From: Diploptera punctata
Lineage: Eukaryota; Arthropoda; Insecta; Blattodea; Blaberidae
Assembly (NCBI GenBank): GCA_030220185.1
Contig: JASPKZ010005707.1
Coordinates: 1-64,000 of the forward strand
Direction of reading: 5' to 3'
DNA: 64,000 bases
Shown: piece after piece, positions 1 through 15,286 of the stretch
Position numbering within the stretch: the stretch's first letter is position 1
Layout: the number at the start of each line of letters is the position of its first letter
Position numbers and translations under genes: made by a program
The notes under the pieces: model-generated
Seen by the model: only the letters and a program-made list of their open reading frames with translations
What the model was told of the DNA's origin: nothing
The model's database searches: none

Positions 1-2970
1 TAAATAAAACGCAAACTGCCCCCGAGGGACCTAAACCTAAATCAAAGATGTACCACCCCACGGCCTAAAACCTAAACCAAATTGGTACCACGACGGCCTA
101 AAACTAAACCAAGTGTCCCCAGAGACCCTAACCCAAATCAAAGATGTACCCAGCCTAAACTAAACCAAAGTGGTACCGCGACGAGCCTAAACTAAAACCA
201 AAGTGCCCACGGGACCTAACCTAAACCAAAATGGTACGCTACGGCCTAACTAAACCCAAGTGTCCCCCGAGGACCTAACCCTAAAACAAAAGTGGTCTGC
301 GACGGCTAAACTAACCAAAGTGCCCCCCCCCGAGGATCTAAACCTAATCAAAGATGTTCCCCCACGGCCTATACTAAACCAAAGTGGTACCCTACGGCCT
401 AAACTATACCAAAGTGCCCACGAGGACCTACCTAAACCAACGTGGTACCCTTGGCCTAAACTAAACCAAAGGCCCCGATGACCTAACCTACACCAAAGTG
501 GTACCCGACTGCATAAACTAAATAAACCAAAGTGCTTTCGAGGACCTAACTAAGCAAAGTGGTACCCCGAACGGCCTAAACTAAACACAATGCCCCCGAG
601 GACCTAACCTAAAGCCAAATTGGGTCCTGCGACGGCCTAAACGAAACCAAGTGGCTCTCGTCAGGACCTAACGGAAAGCAAAGGTACCACCCGACGGCCT
701 AACTAAACTCCCAGTGCCCCCCGATGACCTAACCTAAACCCAAAGGTGGTCTGCGACGGGCCCTAAACTAACCAAAGTGCCCCCGGGGACCTAACCTCAA
801 ACCCAATGGTCTGCGACGGCCTAAACTAATACAGTTGCCACCCGATGACCTAACCTAAACCAAAGTGGTACCGAAGGCCTAACTAAACCAAGTGCCCCGA
901 GGACCTAACCTAAACGAAAAGCGGTCCCCGACGGCCCTAATCTAAACCAAAGTCCACCCGAGGACCTAACCTAAACCAAAGTGGTACCGGACGGCCTAAA
1001 CTAAACCAAAGTGCCCCCGAGGATCTAACCTACAACCAAAGTGGTCTGCGACGGCCTCTAAACTAAACCAAATGACCCCCGGGGGACCTAAACTAAACCA
1101 AAGTGGAACAACGGACCGTGCTAAACTAAACCAAAGTGGTCTGCTACGGCCCAAACTAACACTAAACCAAAGTGCCCCCGAGGACCTAACATAACCCAAA
1201 GTGGTCTGCTACGGCCTAAACTAAACCAAAGTGCTTCCGAGGACCTAACCTACCACCAAAGTGGTACTCGAGGGCCTAAACTAAACCAAAGTGGTCTGCT
1301 ACGGCCTAAACTAAACCAAAGTGCCCCCGAGGACCAACCTAAACCAAGTGGTAACGCTACGGCCAAAACTAGAACAAAGTGACCCCGAGGACCTAACCTA
1401 AACCCAAGTGGTCTGCTACGGCCTAAACTAAACCAAAGTGGCCCCCGGGGACCTTACCTAACTAAACCAAAGTGGTCTATGCTAACGGGCGTCTAAACTA
1501 AACCAACCAAAGTGCACCCGGGGACCTAACCTAAACCAAAGTGGTTCTGTGCTACGGCCTAAACTAAACCAAAGTGCCCCAGGGACCTAACCTAAACCAA
1601 GTGGTCTGCTACGGCCTAAACAAACCAAAGTGCCCTAAGAGGACCTTAACCTAAACCAAAAGTGGTATGCTACGGCCTATACTAAACCAAAGTGCCCCCG
1701 AGGACCTAACCTAAACCAAAGTGGTCTGCTACGGCCTCCTAACTAAACCAAAGTGCCCCGGGGACACTAACCTAAACCAAAGTGGTCTGCTACGGCCCTA
1801 AACTGCACCAAAGTGCCCCCCGAGGACCTAACCTAAACCAAAGTGGTCTGCTACGGCCCTAAACCTAAACCGAAGTGCCCCCGAGGACCTAACCTAAACC
1901 TAAGTTGTCTGCGACGTCCCTAAACTAAACCAAAATGCCCCCTGGGACCTAACCTAAACCAATAGTGGTATGCGACTGCCTAAACTAAACCAAAGTGCCC
2001 GCGAGGACCTAACCTAAACCAAAGTGGTCTGCGACGGCCTAAACTAAACCAAAGTGCCCCCGGGGACCTAACCTAAACCAAAGTGGTTCTGCGACGGCCT
2101 ACAAGTAAACACATGTGCCACCGGGGACCTAACCTAAACCAAAGCGGTCTGCGACGGCCTAAATGAACCCAAGTGCCCCCGAGGACCTAACCTAAACCAA
2201 AGTGGTCTGCGACGGCCTAAACTAAACTAAAGTGCCCCCGGGGACCTAACCTAAACCAAAGTGGTCTGCGACGGCCTAAACTAAACCAAAGTGCTCTCGA
2301 GGACCTAACCTAAAGCAAAGTGGGTACCCGACGGCCTAAACTAAACCAAGTGCCCACGAGGACCTAACCTAAACAAAGTGGTCTGCGACGGCCTAAACTA
2401 AACCAAAGTGCCCCCCGAGGACCTAACCTAAACCAAAGTGGTACCCGACGGCCTAAACTAAACCAAAGTGCCCCCCCCGAGGACCTAACCTAAACACAAA
2501 TGGTACCCGACGGCCTAAAACTAAACCCAAAATGTTCGGCCCCGAGGACCTAACCTAAACCAAGTGGTACCCGAGGCCTAAACTAAACCAAAGTGCCCCC
2601 GAGGACCTAACCTAACCAAAGTGGTACCCGACGGCCTAACTAAACCAAAGTGCCCTCGAGGACCTAACCTAAACCAAAGTGGTCTGCAACGGCCTAAACT
2701 AAACCAAATCCCCCCGAGGACCTAACCTAAACCAAAGTGGTACCCGACGGCCTAAACTAAACCAAAATGCCCCCGAGGACCTAACCTAAACCAAAGTGGT
2801 ACCCGACGGCCTGAACTAAACCAAAGTGCCCCCGAGGACCTAACCTAAACCAAAGGGGTACCCGATGGCCTATACTAAACCAAAATGCCCCTGAGGACCT
2901 AACCTAAACCAAAGTGGTACCCGACGGCCTAAACTAAACCAAAGTGCCCCCGAGGACCTAACCTAAAATA
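1..2970. repeat. Satellite array, error-rich copy
   Basis: Tandem repeat of a ~59-bp dimer made of two related halves: one begins CCTAACCTAAACCAAAGTGG and the other CCTAAACTAAACCAAAGTGC. Unit-by-unit variants match 3640-6600 in the same order (for example the ATCAAAGATG, TGATGACC and CCGATGGCCTATAC variants), but this copy has many one-base insertions and deletions, mostly in homopolymer runs. Errors are dense from 1 to about 1600 and nearly absent by 2600. Short open frames here are shadows of the repeat. Confidence 0.93.
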
Positions 2971-5900
2971 AAGTGGTCTGCGACGGCCTAAACTAAAAAA
3001 AGTGCTCCCGAGGACCTAACCTAAATCAAAGATGTACCCCACGGCCTAAACTAAACCAAAGTGCCCCCGAGGACCTATCCTAAACCTAAGTGTACCCGAC
3101 GGCCTAAACTAAACCAAAGGGATACCCGACGGCCTAAACTAAACCAAAGTGGCTCCCGTGGACCTAACCTAAACCAAATTGTTCTGCTACGGCCTAAACT
3201 AAACCAAAGTGGTCTGCTACGGCCTAAACTAAACCAAAGTGGCTCCCGTGGACCTAACATAAACCAAAGTGGTCTGCTACTGCCTAAACTAAACTAAAGT
3301 GCCCCCGAGGACCTAACATAAACCAAAGTGGTCTGCTACGGCCTAAGCTAAACCAAAGTGGCTCCCGTGGACCTAACCTAAACCAAAGTGGTCTGCTACG
3401 GCCTTAACTAAACCAAAGTGCCCCCGAGGACCTAACCTAAACCAAAGTGGTACCCGACGGCCTAAACTAAACCAAAGTGGCCCCGAGAACCTAACCTAAA
3501 CCAAAGTGGTACCCGATGGCCTAAACTAAACCAAAGTGCCCCCGAGGACCTAACCTAAACCAAAGTGGTTCCCGACGGCCTAAACTAAACCAAAGTGCCC
3601 CCGAGGACCTAACCTAAACCAAAGTGGTCTGCGACGGCCTAAACTAAACCAAACTGCCCCCGAGGACCTAACCTAAATCAAAGATGTACCCCACGGCCTA
3701 AACTAAACCAAAGTGGTACCCGACGGCCTAAACTAAACCAAAGTGCCCCAGAGGACCTAACCCAAATCAAAGATGTACCCCAGGCCTAAACTAAACCAAA
3801 GTGGTACCCGACGGCCTAAACTAAACCAAAGTGCCCACGAGGACCTAACCTAAACCAAAATGGTACCCGACGGCCTAAACTAAACCAAAGTGCCCCCGAG
3901 GACCTAACCTAAACAAAAGTGGTCTGCGACGGCCTAAACTAAACCAAAGTGCCCCCGAGGATCTAACCTAAATCAAAGATGTTCCCCACGGCCTATACTA
4001 AACCAAAGTGGTACCCGACGGCCTAAACTATACCAAAGTGCCCACGAGGACCTAACCTAAACCAAAGTGGTACCCGTTGGCCTAAACTAAACCAAAGTGC
4101 CCCCGAGGACCTAACCTAAACCAAAGTGGTACCCGACGGCATAAACTAAACCAAAGTGCTTTCGAGGACCTAACCTAAAGCAAAGTGGTACCCGACGGCC
4201 TAAACTAAACACAAGTGCCCCCGAGGACCTAACCTAAACCAAAGTGGTCTGCGACGGCCTAAACGAAACCAAAGTGCTCTCGAGGACCTAACGTAAAGCA
4301 AAGTGGTACCCGACGGCCTAAACTAAACCCAAGTGCCCCCGAGGACCTAACCTAAACCAAAGTGGTCTGCGACGGCCTAAACTAAACCAAAGTGCCCCCG
4401 GGGACCTAACCTAAACCAAAGTGATCTGCGACGGCCTAAACTAAACCAAAGTGCCCCCGAGGACCTAACCTAAACCAAAGTGGTCTGCGACGGCCTAAAC
4501 TAATACAAGGTGCCCCCGATGACCTAACCTAAACCAAAGTGGTACCCGAAGGCCTAAACTAAACCAATGTGCCCCCGAGGACCTAACCTAAACGAAAGCG
4601 GTCCCCGACGGCCTAATCTAAACCAAAGTCCCCCCGAGGACCTAACCTAAACCAAAGTGGTACCCGACGGCCTAAACTAAACCAAAGTGCCCCCGAGGAT
4701 CTAACCTAAACCAAAGTGGTCTGCGACGGCCTAAACTAAACCAAAGTGCCCCCGGGGACCTAACCTAAACCAAAGTGGTACCCGACGGCCTAAACTAAAC
4801 CAAAGTGGTCTGCTACGGCCTAAACTAAACCAAAGTGCCCCCGAGGACCTAACCTAAACCAAAGTGGTCTGCTACGGCCTAAACTAAACCAAAGTGCTTC
4901 CGAGGACCTAACCTAAACCAAAGTGGTACTCGAGGGCCTAAACTAAACCAAAGTGGTCTGCTACGGCCTAAACTAAACCAAAGTGCCCCCGAGGACCTAA
5001 CCTAAACCAAAGTGGTACGCTACGGCCAAAACTAGACCAAAGTGACCCCGAGGACCTAACCTAAACCAAAGTGGTCTGCTACGGCCTAAACTAAACCAAA
5101 GTGCCCCCGGGGTCCTAACCTAAACCAAAGTGGTATGCGACGGCCTAAACTAAACAAAAGTGCACCCGGGGACCTTACCTAAACCAAAGTGGTCTGCTAC
5201 GGCCTAAACTAAACCAAAGTGCCCCCGGGACCTAACCTAAACCAAAGTGGTCTGCTACGGCCTAAACTAAACCAAAGTGCCTAAGAGGACTTAACCTAAA
5301 CCAAAGTGGTCTGCTACGGCCTATACTAAACCAAAGTGCCCCCGAGGACCTAACCTAAACCAAAGTGGTCTGCTACGGCCTAAACTAAACCAAAGTGCCC
5401 CCGGGGACCTAACCTAAACCAAAGTGGTCTGCTACGGCCTAAACTGCACCAAAGTGCCCCCGAGGACCTAACCTAAACCAAAGTGGTCTGCTACGGCCTA
5501 AACTAAACCGAAGTGCCCCCGAGGACCTAACCTAAACCTAAGTGGTCTGCGACGTCCTAAACTAAACCAAAATGCCCCCTGGGACCTAACCTAAACCAAA
5601 GTGGTATGCGACGGCCTAAACTAAACCAAAGTGCCCGCGAGGACCTAACCTAAACCAAAGTGGTCTGCGACGGCCTAAACTAAACCAAAGTGCCCCCGGG
5701 GACCTAACCTAAACCAAAGTGGTCTGCGACGGCCTAAAGTAAACCAATGTGCCACCGGGGACCTAACCTAAACCAAAGCGGTCTGCGACGGCCTAAACTG
5801 AACCCAAGTGCCCCCGAGGACCTAACCTAAACCAAAGTGGTCTGCGACGGCCTAAACTAAACTAAAGTGCCCCCGGGGACCTAACCTAAACCAAAGTGGT

Positions 5901-6603
5901 CTGCGACGGCCTAAACTAAACCAAAGTGCTCTCGAGGACCTAACCTAAAGCAAAGTGGTACCCGACGGCCTAAACTAAGCCAAAGTGCCCACGAGGACCT
6001 AACCTAAACCAAAGTGGTCTGCGACGGCCTAAACTAAACCAAAGTGCCCCCGAGGACCTAACCTAAACCAAAGTGGTACCCGACGGCCTAAACTAAACCA
6101 AAGTGCCCCCGAGGACCTAACCTAAACCAAAGTGGTACCCGACGGCCTAAACTAAACCAAAATGCCCCCGAGGACCTAACCTAAACCAAAGTGGTACCCG
6201 AGGCCTAAACTAAACCAAAGTGCCCCCGAGGACCTAACCTAAACCAAAGTGGTACCCGACGGCCTAAACTAAACCAAAGTGCCCTCGAGGACCTAACCTA
6301 AACCAAAGTGGTCTGCAACGGCCTAAACTAAACCAAAATGCCCCCGAGGACCTAACCTAAACCAAAGTGGTACCCGACGGCCTAAACTAAACCAAAATGC
6401 CCCCGAGGACCTAACCTAAACCAAAGTGGTACCCGACGGCCTGAACTAAACCAAAGTGCCCCCGAGGACCTAACCTAAACCAAAGGGGTACCCGATGGCC
6501 TATACTAAACCAAAATGCCCCTGAGGACCTAACCTAAACCAAAGTGGTACCCGACGGCCTAAACTAAACCAAAGTGCCCCCGAGGACCTAACCTAAACCA
6601 AAG
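2971..6603. repeat. Satellite array, clean part
   Basis: Same ~59-bp dimeric satellite with very regular spacing. Half-units differ mainly in the segment between the AACCAAAGTG cores (GTCTGCGACGG, GTACCCGACGG, GTCTGCTACGG, CCCCCGAGGA). The array ends abruptly near 6603, where AT-rich single-copy-looking sequence starts. CCTAACCTAA inside each unit equals two copies of the arthropod telomere repeat complement, which may be chance or a subtelomeric origin. Confidence 0.95.
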
Positions 6604-7010
6604 TGGTGTGGTACTTCAGACGTCTTGTTTATATTAAACATCATTTTTATATACATCATGTTTAATGTTCAAATTATTTATGTTCATGCTTCTGTTCGGT
6701 ATAAACCCGTACATAAACGTACTTATTTAGGAGATCATACAAGCTTCCTTTTTTCTGTCTAGCTCTCATGGTTAATAATAATAATGATACACCTAGTTTA
6801 GCAAAGTATCATAGATTACTCAAGTGTTTTAAGATCTATTATTGATTGATGAGTAATAAGTGTTTTTTAAAAATAAAGGTGAATCAATCTTTGCTTCTTA
6901 TGGGCCCGGGCAAAGGCTTTTGAATAATAACCCTGATTGTTATGAACAGGTACAATTTAATTTTTAATTTTCATCATATGACTTCACCTCAACGGAATTT
7001 GATATGAATT
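6604..7010. other. Unassigned spacer after satellite
   Basis: AT-rich sequence with no supported gene, RNA or recognisable repeat. It separates the satellite from the first SINE. Confidence 0.5.
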
Positions 7011-7011
7011 T

Positions 7012-7276
7012 TACTACGCCGTAGCGTAGTGGTTAAGGCACAAGCTACAAGCCGGAGGGTTGAGGGTTCAAATCCCGTTGGGGTCAGGATTTTTAAACTG
7101 GCCCAAATCCTCTGGTAGCACTATGGACCTGGGGTCGGCTCAGCCTCTAACGGAAATGAGTACCAGACGCTTGTTCTGGGGGTAATGGCGGTCGTTACGC
7201 AAGGCTAACAACCCGGCTGACATAAAGTGCCGATTGTCTAGAAAAAGTGGGAGCCTCCGGGCCTGTTGTGGGATGT
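7012..7276 (+). mobile_element. tRNA-derived SINE, family 1
   Basis: The head has a tRNA-like A box (TAGCGTAGTGG) and B box (GGGTTCAAATCC), followed by a body shared with the copy at 8853-9146, including GTACCAGACGCTTGTTCTGG and CCGGCTGACATAAAGTGCCG. Both copies end in CCTCCGGGCCTGTTGTGGGAT. This copy lacks ~20 bp just before the end that the other one has. Confidence 0.85.
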
Positions 7277-7287
7277 CTTTGCTGATC

Positions 7288-7445
7288 TTACAATATTAAT
7301 CAACTTTAGATCTTTCGGGACTACTCCCATCAACAGCAGAAGGTATCAGGTCTGTTGTCTCTAGCACTCGATGAAGTACTATTAAAATTATAATAATGTA
7401 TTGCCCATCCAAGTGTTTTGTGCAGACGGAAAATATGTTAACTAA
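7288..7445 (-). mobile_element. Penelope-like element 3' end, decayed
   Basis: The minus strand reads like the 3' ends at 58150-58275 and 59690-59815: TTCTGCTG, GTAGTCCCGAAAGATCT, then TTGATTAATATT. The family call comes from 59395-59847, where the upstream open frame resembles the end of a GIY-YIG endonuclease. The hammerhead-like core is mutated (CTGTTGA instead of CTGATGA). Confidence 0.6.
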
Positions 7446-7464
7446 CAAACTGTCTTTCTCTTTC

Positions 7465-7790
7465 TGTTCCTTACTATGTTGCCACTTCCTGTCCTTTGGA
7501 TTATGTTGTTTGATTTGCAGGTAGAGAGCTGACAAATACTTTGTATTTTAATGATCCGTCGTTCTGCGCGGTCAGTGGCAGAATGACTAACTTGACAACC
7601 CTGTTACTTTTGGGGTTACGTCTAGGAATGAACTGTCCCTTCCTTGCCCTTCTCAGTGTTTGTTGCCACTTGTGATTTACTGTCGGACTGGTAACGGAGA
7701 GACGACAAATACTGTAATTTTTAATGATCCGACCGCTTGAGCTTTCAGTGCTTAAATGACTAATTTGACAACCATGTCAAGATCTTTCAC
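7465..7790. repeat. Degenerate direct repeat, unclassified
   Basis: Two diverged copies of ~160 bp in tandem: about 7465-7620 and 7640-7785. Both hold GACAAATACT, TTTTAATGATCCG, GACTAA-TTGACAACC and TGTTGCCACTT. No coding potential is seen. The spacer 7790-7985 holds nothing I recognise. Confidence 0.55.
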
Positions 7791-7987
7791 ACGTGTTTAG
7801 GGATTCTCCCCCCACATTTGAAGTTGAAAAATTGCAATACGTGATCGGATGCACAGTTTTCTCCTACATCCCTTCCACAGATTTAGTAGATCGGCGACAC
7901 TAGCGCTAAAACTCTTCCCCTCCGCCCGTGAACAGTTAACTTGGATGTGTAATATATATATATATTCCGTACCTTATTGAACTTTCT

Positions 7988-8165
7988 GTTAAGCGTCTTA
8001 AAATATTAATCAACTATAGGTCTTTTAGGATTAGAACCACCATCTGCAGAAGGTAACAGGTCTGTTGTCACTGACCCCAGGTTAACTTCATCGTGGGTCA
8101 GTTACAACAGATCTACTGCCTTCTGTTGGTCATTAATATTTCAAGAAGTTGAGGAGAAGGACGTA
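7988..8165. mobile_element. Two Penelope-like 3' ends, head to head
   Basis: 7988-8090 on the minus strand and 8090-8165 on the plus strand both resemble the Penelope-like 3' end (CTTCTG, TTAATATT, GTTGAGGAGA). They make an imperfect palindrome centred near GGTTAACTTCATCGTGGGTC. Both hammerhead-like cores are mutated. The element lies just downstream of the first cuticle gene. Confidence 0.5.
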
Positions 8166-8279
8166 TATGTCACATCATTTTATATTCTAAATTTAATATT
8201 GCTGCACCTGAACTGGGTTTTCGTATGCATTTTAATGCTGACACATAAAGTATGAATAACAATAAGTCGATGAGATGCA

Positions 8280-8285
8280 TTTATT
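8280..8285 (-). promoter_or_regulatory. Poly-A signal of cuticle gene 1
   Basis: AATAAA on the minus strand, 36 nt past the TAA stop at 8322. Confidence 0.7.
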
Positions 8286-8321
8286 GATAAAAGAAAGTAC
8301 AAAAATAGAGTATGCTAGGTT

Positions 8322-11682
<3,361 letters not shown>

Positions 11683-11741
11683 TGTGTTGAATGTGTGCTG
11701 TGGTAGTTGTAAATGATATTGTTTACGTTGGAGATTCTCAC

Positions 11742-11748
11742 TTTTATA
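11742..11748 (-). promoter_or_regulatory. TATA box of cuticle gene 1
   Basis: TATAAAA within CTGTATAAAAGTGAG on the minus strand, 60 nt before the proposed ATG. A start site ~30 nt downstream would give a 5' UTR of ~30-35 nt. The arrangement mirrors cuticle gene 2. Confidence 0.6.
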
Positions 11749-11944
11749 CAGTAGCACATGGATGGCACCGTCATGTGAAACAAGGAACAACGCTCCAACG
11801 CGTAAATGCAATTAGAAATCATCTTCACTGCATATTACGTAAATATGGAATAACGGATTACTTTACCAAGTCATTATGTAACCCGGGATGACCAGTGGTT
11901 CATCAGATAAGCATTCATTAACATATCCGACATTATACTTAATT

Positions 11945-11945
11945 C

Positions 11946-11978
<33 letters not shown>

Positions 11979-12250
11979 TTATTTTATTATTCCGGCTTTT
12001 ACAATGAATATACATTTTTCCGGTACCCATGTTCACAATTAACTACACATTTGTTTCAACACATTTTTCCATTCTTCTCTGTTCATCCATATATATCTTC
12101 TTCTATTTCCCATTCCCTCTTAGTTTTATTGATTCCCTGAATCCACGTAATATTTGGTCTACCCTTCTTTTTCCTTCCCTGCGGTACCCAATTCATGATT
12201 ATCTTAGTTAGTCTTCCTTCTTCCATCCTTCTAATGTATCCGTACCAATA

Positions 12251-12290
<40 letters not shown>

Positions 12291-12295
12291 CGTTA
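11945..12295 (-). mobile_element. LINE 3' fragment between AAT runs
   Basis: On the minus strand 11990-12250 reads YIRRMEEGRLTKIIMNWVPQ, GRKKKGRPNITW, typical of the C-terminus of insect LINE reverse transcriptases (RRM...GRP...W). Flanked by (AAT)n at 11949-11980 and 12244-12290. Confidence 0.65.
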
Positions 12296-12297
12296 AA

Positions 12298-12790
12298 CTG
12301 AAAATATATAAAACTATTATTCTACCAATTATACTATATGGATGCGAAACATGGAATCTTACTTTAAGGGAGGAAAGCAGATTACGAGTATTTGAGAATA
12401 AAGTTCTTAGGAAATTTTTTGGACCAAAGAGAGATGAACAGACAGGTGAATGGAGAAGATTGCATAAAATGAATTACATGGTCTTTATAGGGAGCCAGGT
12501 ATAATGATAACAGTTAATTCTCGTAGACTGCGATGGGCAGGACATGTGGCACGAATGCGGAATGAAATACGTGCATGGAAGCTTCTTGTAGGAAAACCAG
12601 AGGGAAAACGCTCACTTGGTAGACCAAGAATGAGGTGGGAGAATAACATTAACCATGATTTGAAGGAATTGGATTATACAGGGGATGATTGGAAAACATT
12701 GGCTCAGGATAGAGATGTATGGAGAGTTTATGTCCGCGTGGCCATGAATCTACGGGTTCGATAATGCCAGTGAGTTAGTTAGTTAACAAT
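12298..12790 (+). mobile_element. LINE 3' fragment (type 1)
   Basis: Encodes the C-terminal part of a LINE reverse transcriptase: LKIYKTIILPIILYGCETWN-like, then RRLRWAGHVARM, GRPRMRWENNIN, ending YVRVAMNLRVR*. An intact 86-codon stretch lies at 12504-12764. The 3' end is TGCCAGTGAG + (TTAG)n. It is 5'-truncated. Confidence 0.8.
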
Positions 12791-12799
12791 AATAATAAA

Positions 12800-12955
12800 A
12801 ATAATAATTCACATTATATGGATGCGAAATAATTACTCCTACTTTAAGGGAGGAGAAAAAAATTACGAGTATTTGAGAATAAAGTTCTTAGGAATTTTTT
12901 TCGATCAAAGGGAGATGAACAGACAGGTGAATGGAGAAGACTACATAGGGGTGAG
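12800..12955 (+). mobile_element. LINE fragment (type 1)
   Basis: Repeats the TTATATGGATGCGAAA to GGAGAAGACTACAT part of the copy just upstream, with frameshifts. Cut off at 12955, where an inverted copy of the 3' end begins. Confidence 0.7.
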
Positions 12956-12956
12956 C

Positions 12957-13240
12957 TAATTAACTAACTGACTGGCACTATCGAACCCGTAGGTTCAGGC
13001 CGAGCGGACGTAAGCTCTCCATACATCCCTATCCTGAGCTAATATTTTCCAATCATTCCCTGTATAATGTACTTCTCTCAAATAAATGTCAATGTTGTTA
13101 TCCTACATCATTCTTGGTCAACCAACTGTGTGTTTTTCCTCTAGTTTTCCTATAAGAATCTTCCATGCACGTCTTTCAGTCCCCATTTGTACCATATGTC
13201 CTGCCAATCGCAGTCTACGAGACTTATCTGTTCTCTTAAT
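12957..13240 (-). mobile_element. LINE 3' end (type 1), inverted
   Basis: Reverse complement of the type-1 3' end, from the (TTAG)n tail (AATTAACTAACTGACTGGCA) to AAGTCTCGTAGACTGCGATT. Facing the fragment at 12800-12955, it makes an inverted pair. Confidence 0.75.
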
Positions 13241-13244
13241 AATT

Positions 13245-14660
13245 AAATATTATTTTATTGGAAGACTATCTAATACCCGGCATGCACTGCTACACCTCAA
13301 TAAATGATAATGTGTTTTTGCATATAGTTGAATAAGTAAAAGGAAAACAATATATAAATTTATATCGTTATTCTTTTTAGATACCCCGTACTGATTACCC
13401 GGCGATACCCGTGAATATATGCATCTCGATGTACTTGGCATAAATGAGCTGAAAGACAAAATTCGTTATTTTGAGTTATCATAAGTAATGCCACGAGTGA
13501 TTTCCAAATTATCGATAAATTCACGACTCACGAAGTGAGGAGTGAATTTATCTAGAGAATTTGGAAATCAAGAGTGGCATTTGTTAGGACTATTTAACGA
13601 ATAAAATTAAGCTGTTTACTCACAAATCATTATTTAACTGTAGTTATTTTAAAATATTTATATATCTAATGTAAACGGCGATGTTTGAAAACAAATGAGA
13701 AACGATAGGTACGCTTCATCTGCTTCTTTTGTTTATCACTGCAACTAGATCATACTATTTCAGAATATTAAAAAGGAGGAGCTTTCTTTAATATGGTAAT
13801 TATAACACTGATAAATATTTCGTGAAACACGACTCTGATTGGTTGTAAAACAGAAATCATTGAAACGTGATTGGTCATTGACTCCCATTTGGGGCATGAG
13901 TTAAATAGACCATAAAAGAAAACCAGACGTTCGCCGCTTGCCCGGGAATCTTCTTATCCCTATCTTCTTGGCAACAATGAAAGACAAAAATGGTTATTGT
14001 GAGTTATCCTTAAAGATAAACATATGCTATCGCGGAATTTTCTGTAGAGTTTTTTCAGATATTCAATTCTATGTACAATAATGTTGTGTTTGTTATGATT
14101 TAGGCAGCGTAAGCCATTTAAGCTTACAAAAAGCGACATTTTTTCACGTTTTTTCAATGCAGAAGGTGATTTTTAGGGGTGAAGAGCTTGAGAATTAAAA
14201 CTCTCTTGTAACCAATAACCTTCCCGGGAAAATCCTGAACATTTTGCAAAAATCGCCATGACAATCGGATGAATGGTGTGGCAGCACATGCTTGCCCGGG
14301 AATCTACTTATCCCGATCTCCTTGGCAACAATGGAAGACAAAAATAGCTATTGTGTGTTATCTGTAAAAGATAAACATATGCTGCCGCGGACTTTTTTGT
14401 AGAGTATTTTCAAATATTCAATTCTGTGTACATTAATTTTGTGTATTTGTTATGGTTTAGGCAGCGTAACCATTGAAGGGTTAAATAAGGACTTTTCAAG
14501 TTTTCCACTACAAAGGGTGTTTTTTTAGGAGTTGAATATCACAACTCTCTTATAGTCTATGTTCATCCCGGGAATCTCTGAACATTAAAAAAACTCCATC
14601 ACAATCGGACCAACATCGGTATGGCCGCGCATAAAGTACGAACAAACAAACAAACATTCA
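13245..14660. repeat. Unclassified repeat X, two units, MITE inside
   Basis: Two tandem ~350-bp units (about 13930-14285 and 14290-14645). Each starts near CCCGGGAATCT-CTTATCCC and holds AAAGATAAACATATGCTG-CGCGGA, GTTATGGTTTAGGCAGCGTA and TCACAATCGGA. A third partial unit, 13245-13478, is cut by the MITE at 13480-13915. A related copy lies at 35040-35690. The family is not identified. Confidence 0.6.
13480..13915 (+). mobile_element. MITE-M, deletion form 2
   Basis: Starts CATAAGTAATGCCACGAGTG with a ~90-bp imperfect hairpin (GATAAATTCAC...GTGAATTTATC), then GACTATTTAACGAATAAAATT, and ends GCATGAGTTAAATAG. Internally deleted: CATACTATTT runs straight into CAGAATATTAAAAAGGAGG, a breakpoint unlike the short form at 38868. 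Confidence 0.85.
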
Positions 14661-15285
14661 GTTTTTATATATTATATATACTTTATTTCATATCATATTA
14701 AAAATTGTTAAAATTAAATCTTGTAAAAGTATGAAAACATTTGCTAAATTTCCAATCTATCCCCTTGGAAAAAATAATGGGTTAGGCCCTTAATGTTTTA
14801 TCCCGAGGTTAACCGTGCATTACGGGTTATTAAAAACACGTCTTTAATTTGAAATACCGTAAGTATAAAATTTTGTCTATAAATTTAAGAAATAATAAAA
14901 AATATTTTGCCGTAGGTTCCTCCATTACTCAGAAGTCCTCTGCAGTGTATTTACGCGATGATCGCCGCCGTGGAGCGCTACCTTCCACTCCGGCTACGTT
15001 TCGCGGGGATATTGTTCTTAAAATGTTTATATTGGGTCTGAGTGTCAGACCCTTGTATTGTTCTGCTATTCTGAGAGGCTTATCATTGTATATAGGCCTA
15101 TCTCTAGTGAGTACAGTTCAGACTTCCTAAATTCTACGTACAGGCAGTCAGCCTAGGAATTGGCGTGTAAGTTCTTCATAAAAAGAACAGAAAAATGAAA
15201 ATACATGTCTAAAAGAGATGATCTACTTATGTAAGGAATATGTGGACCTATCGATAATTGAATTTTATGTAAATTTGTACTTTAT
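14660..15285. other. Unassigned AT-rich stretch
   Basis: No gene or recognised repeat. A 93-codon open frame at 14849-15130 has no recognisable motif and I do not support it as a gene. Confidence 0.4.
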
Positions 15286-15286
15286 C

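Noticed and set aside
1..6603. CRISPR-like regular repeats
   Set aside because: No unique spacers; head-to-tail satellite in a eukaryotic context.
11691..11891. 66-codon plus-strand frame near cuticle gene 1
   Set aside because: Overlaps the promoter and exon 1 of the minus-strand cuticle gene and shows no motif.
14849..15130. 93-codon frame
   Set aside because: No recognisable motif, no splice or promoter context, in AT-rich repeat-flanked DNA.
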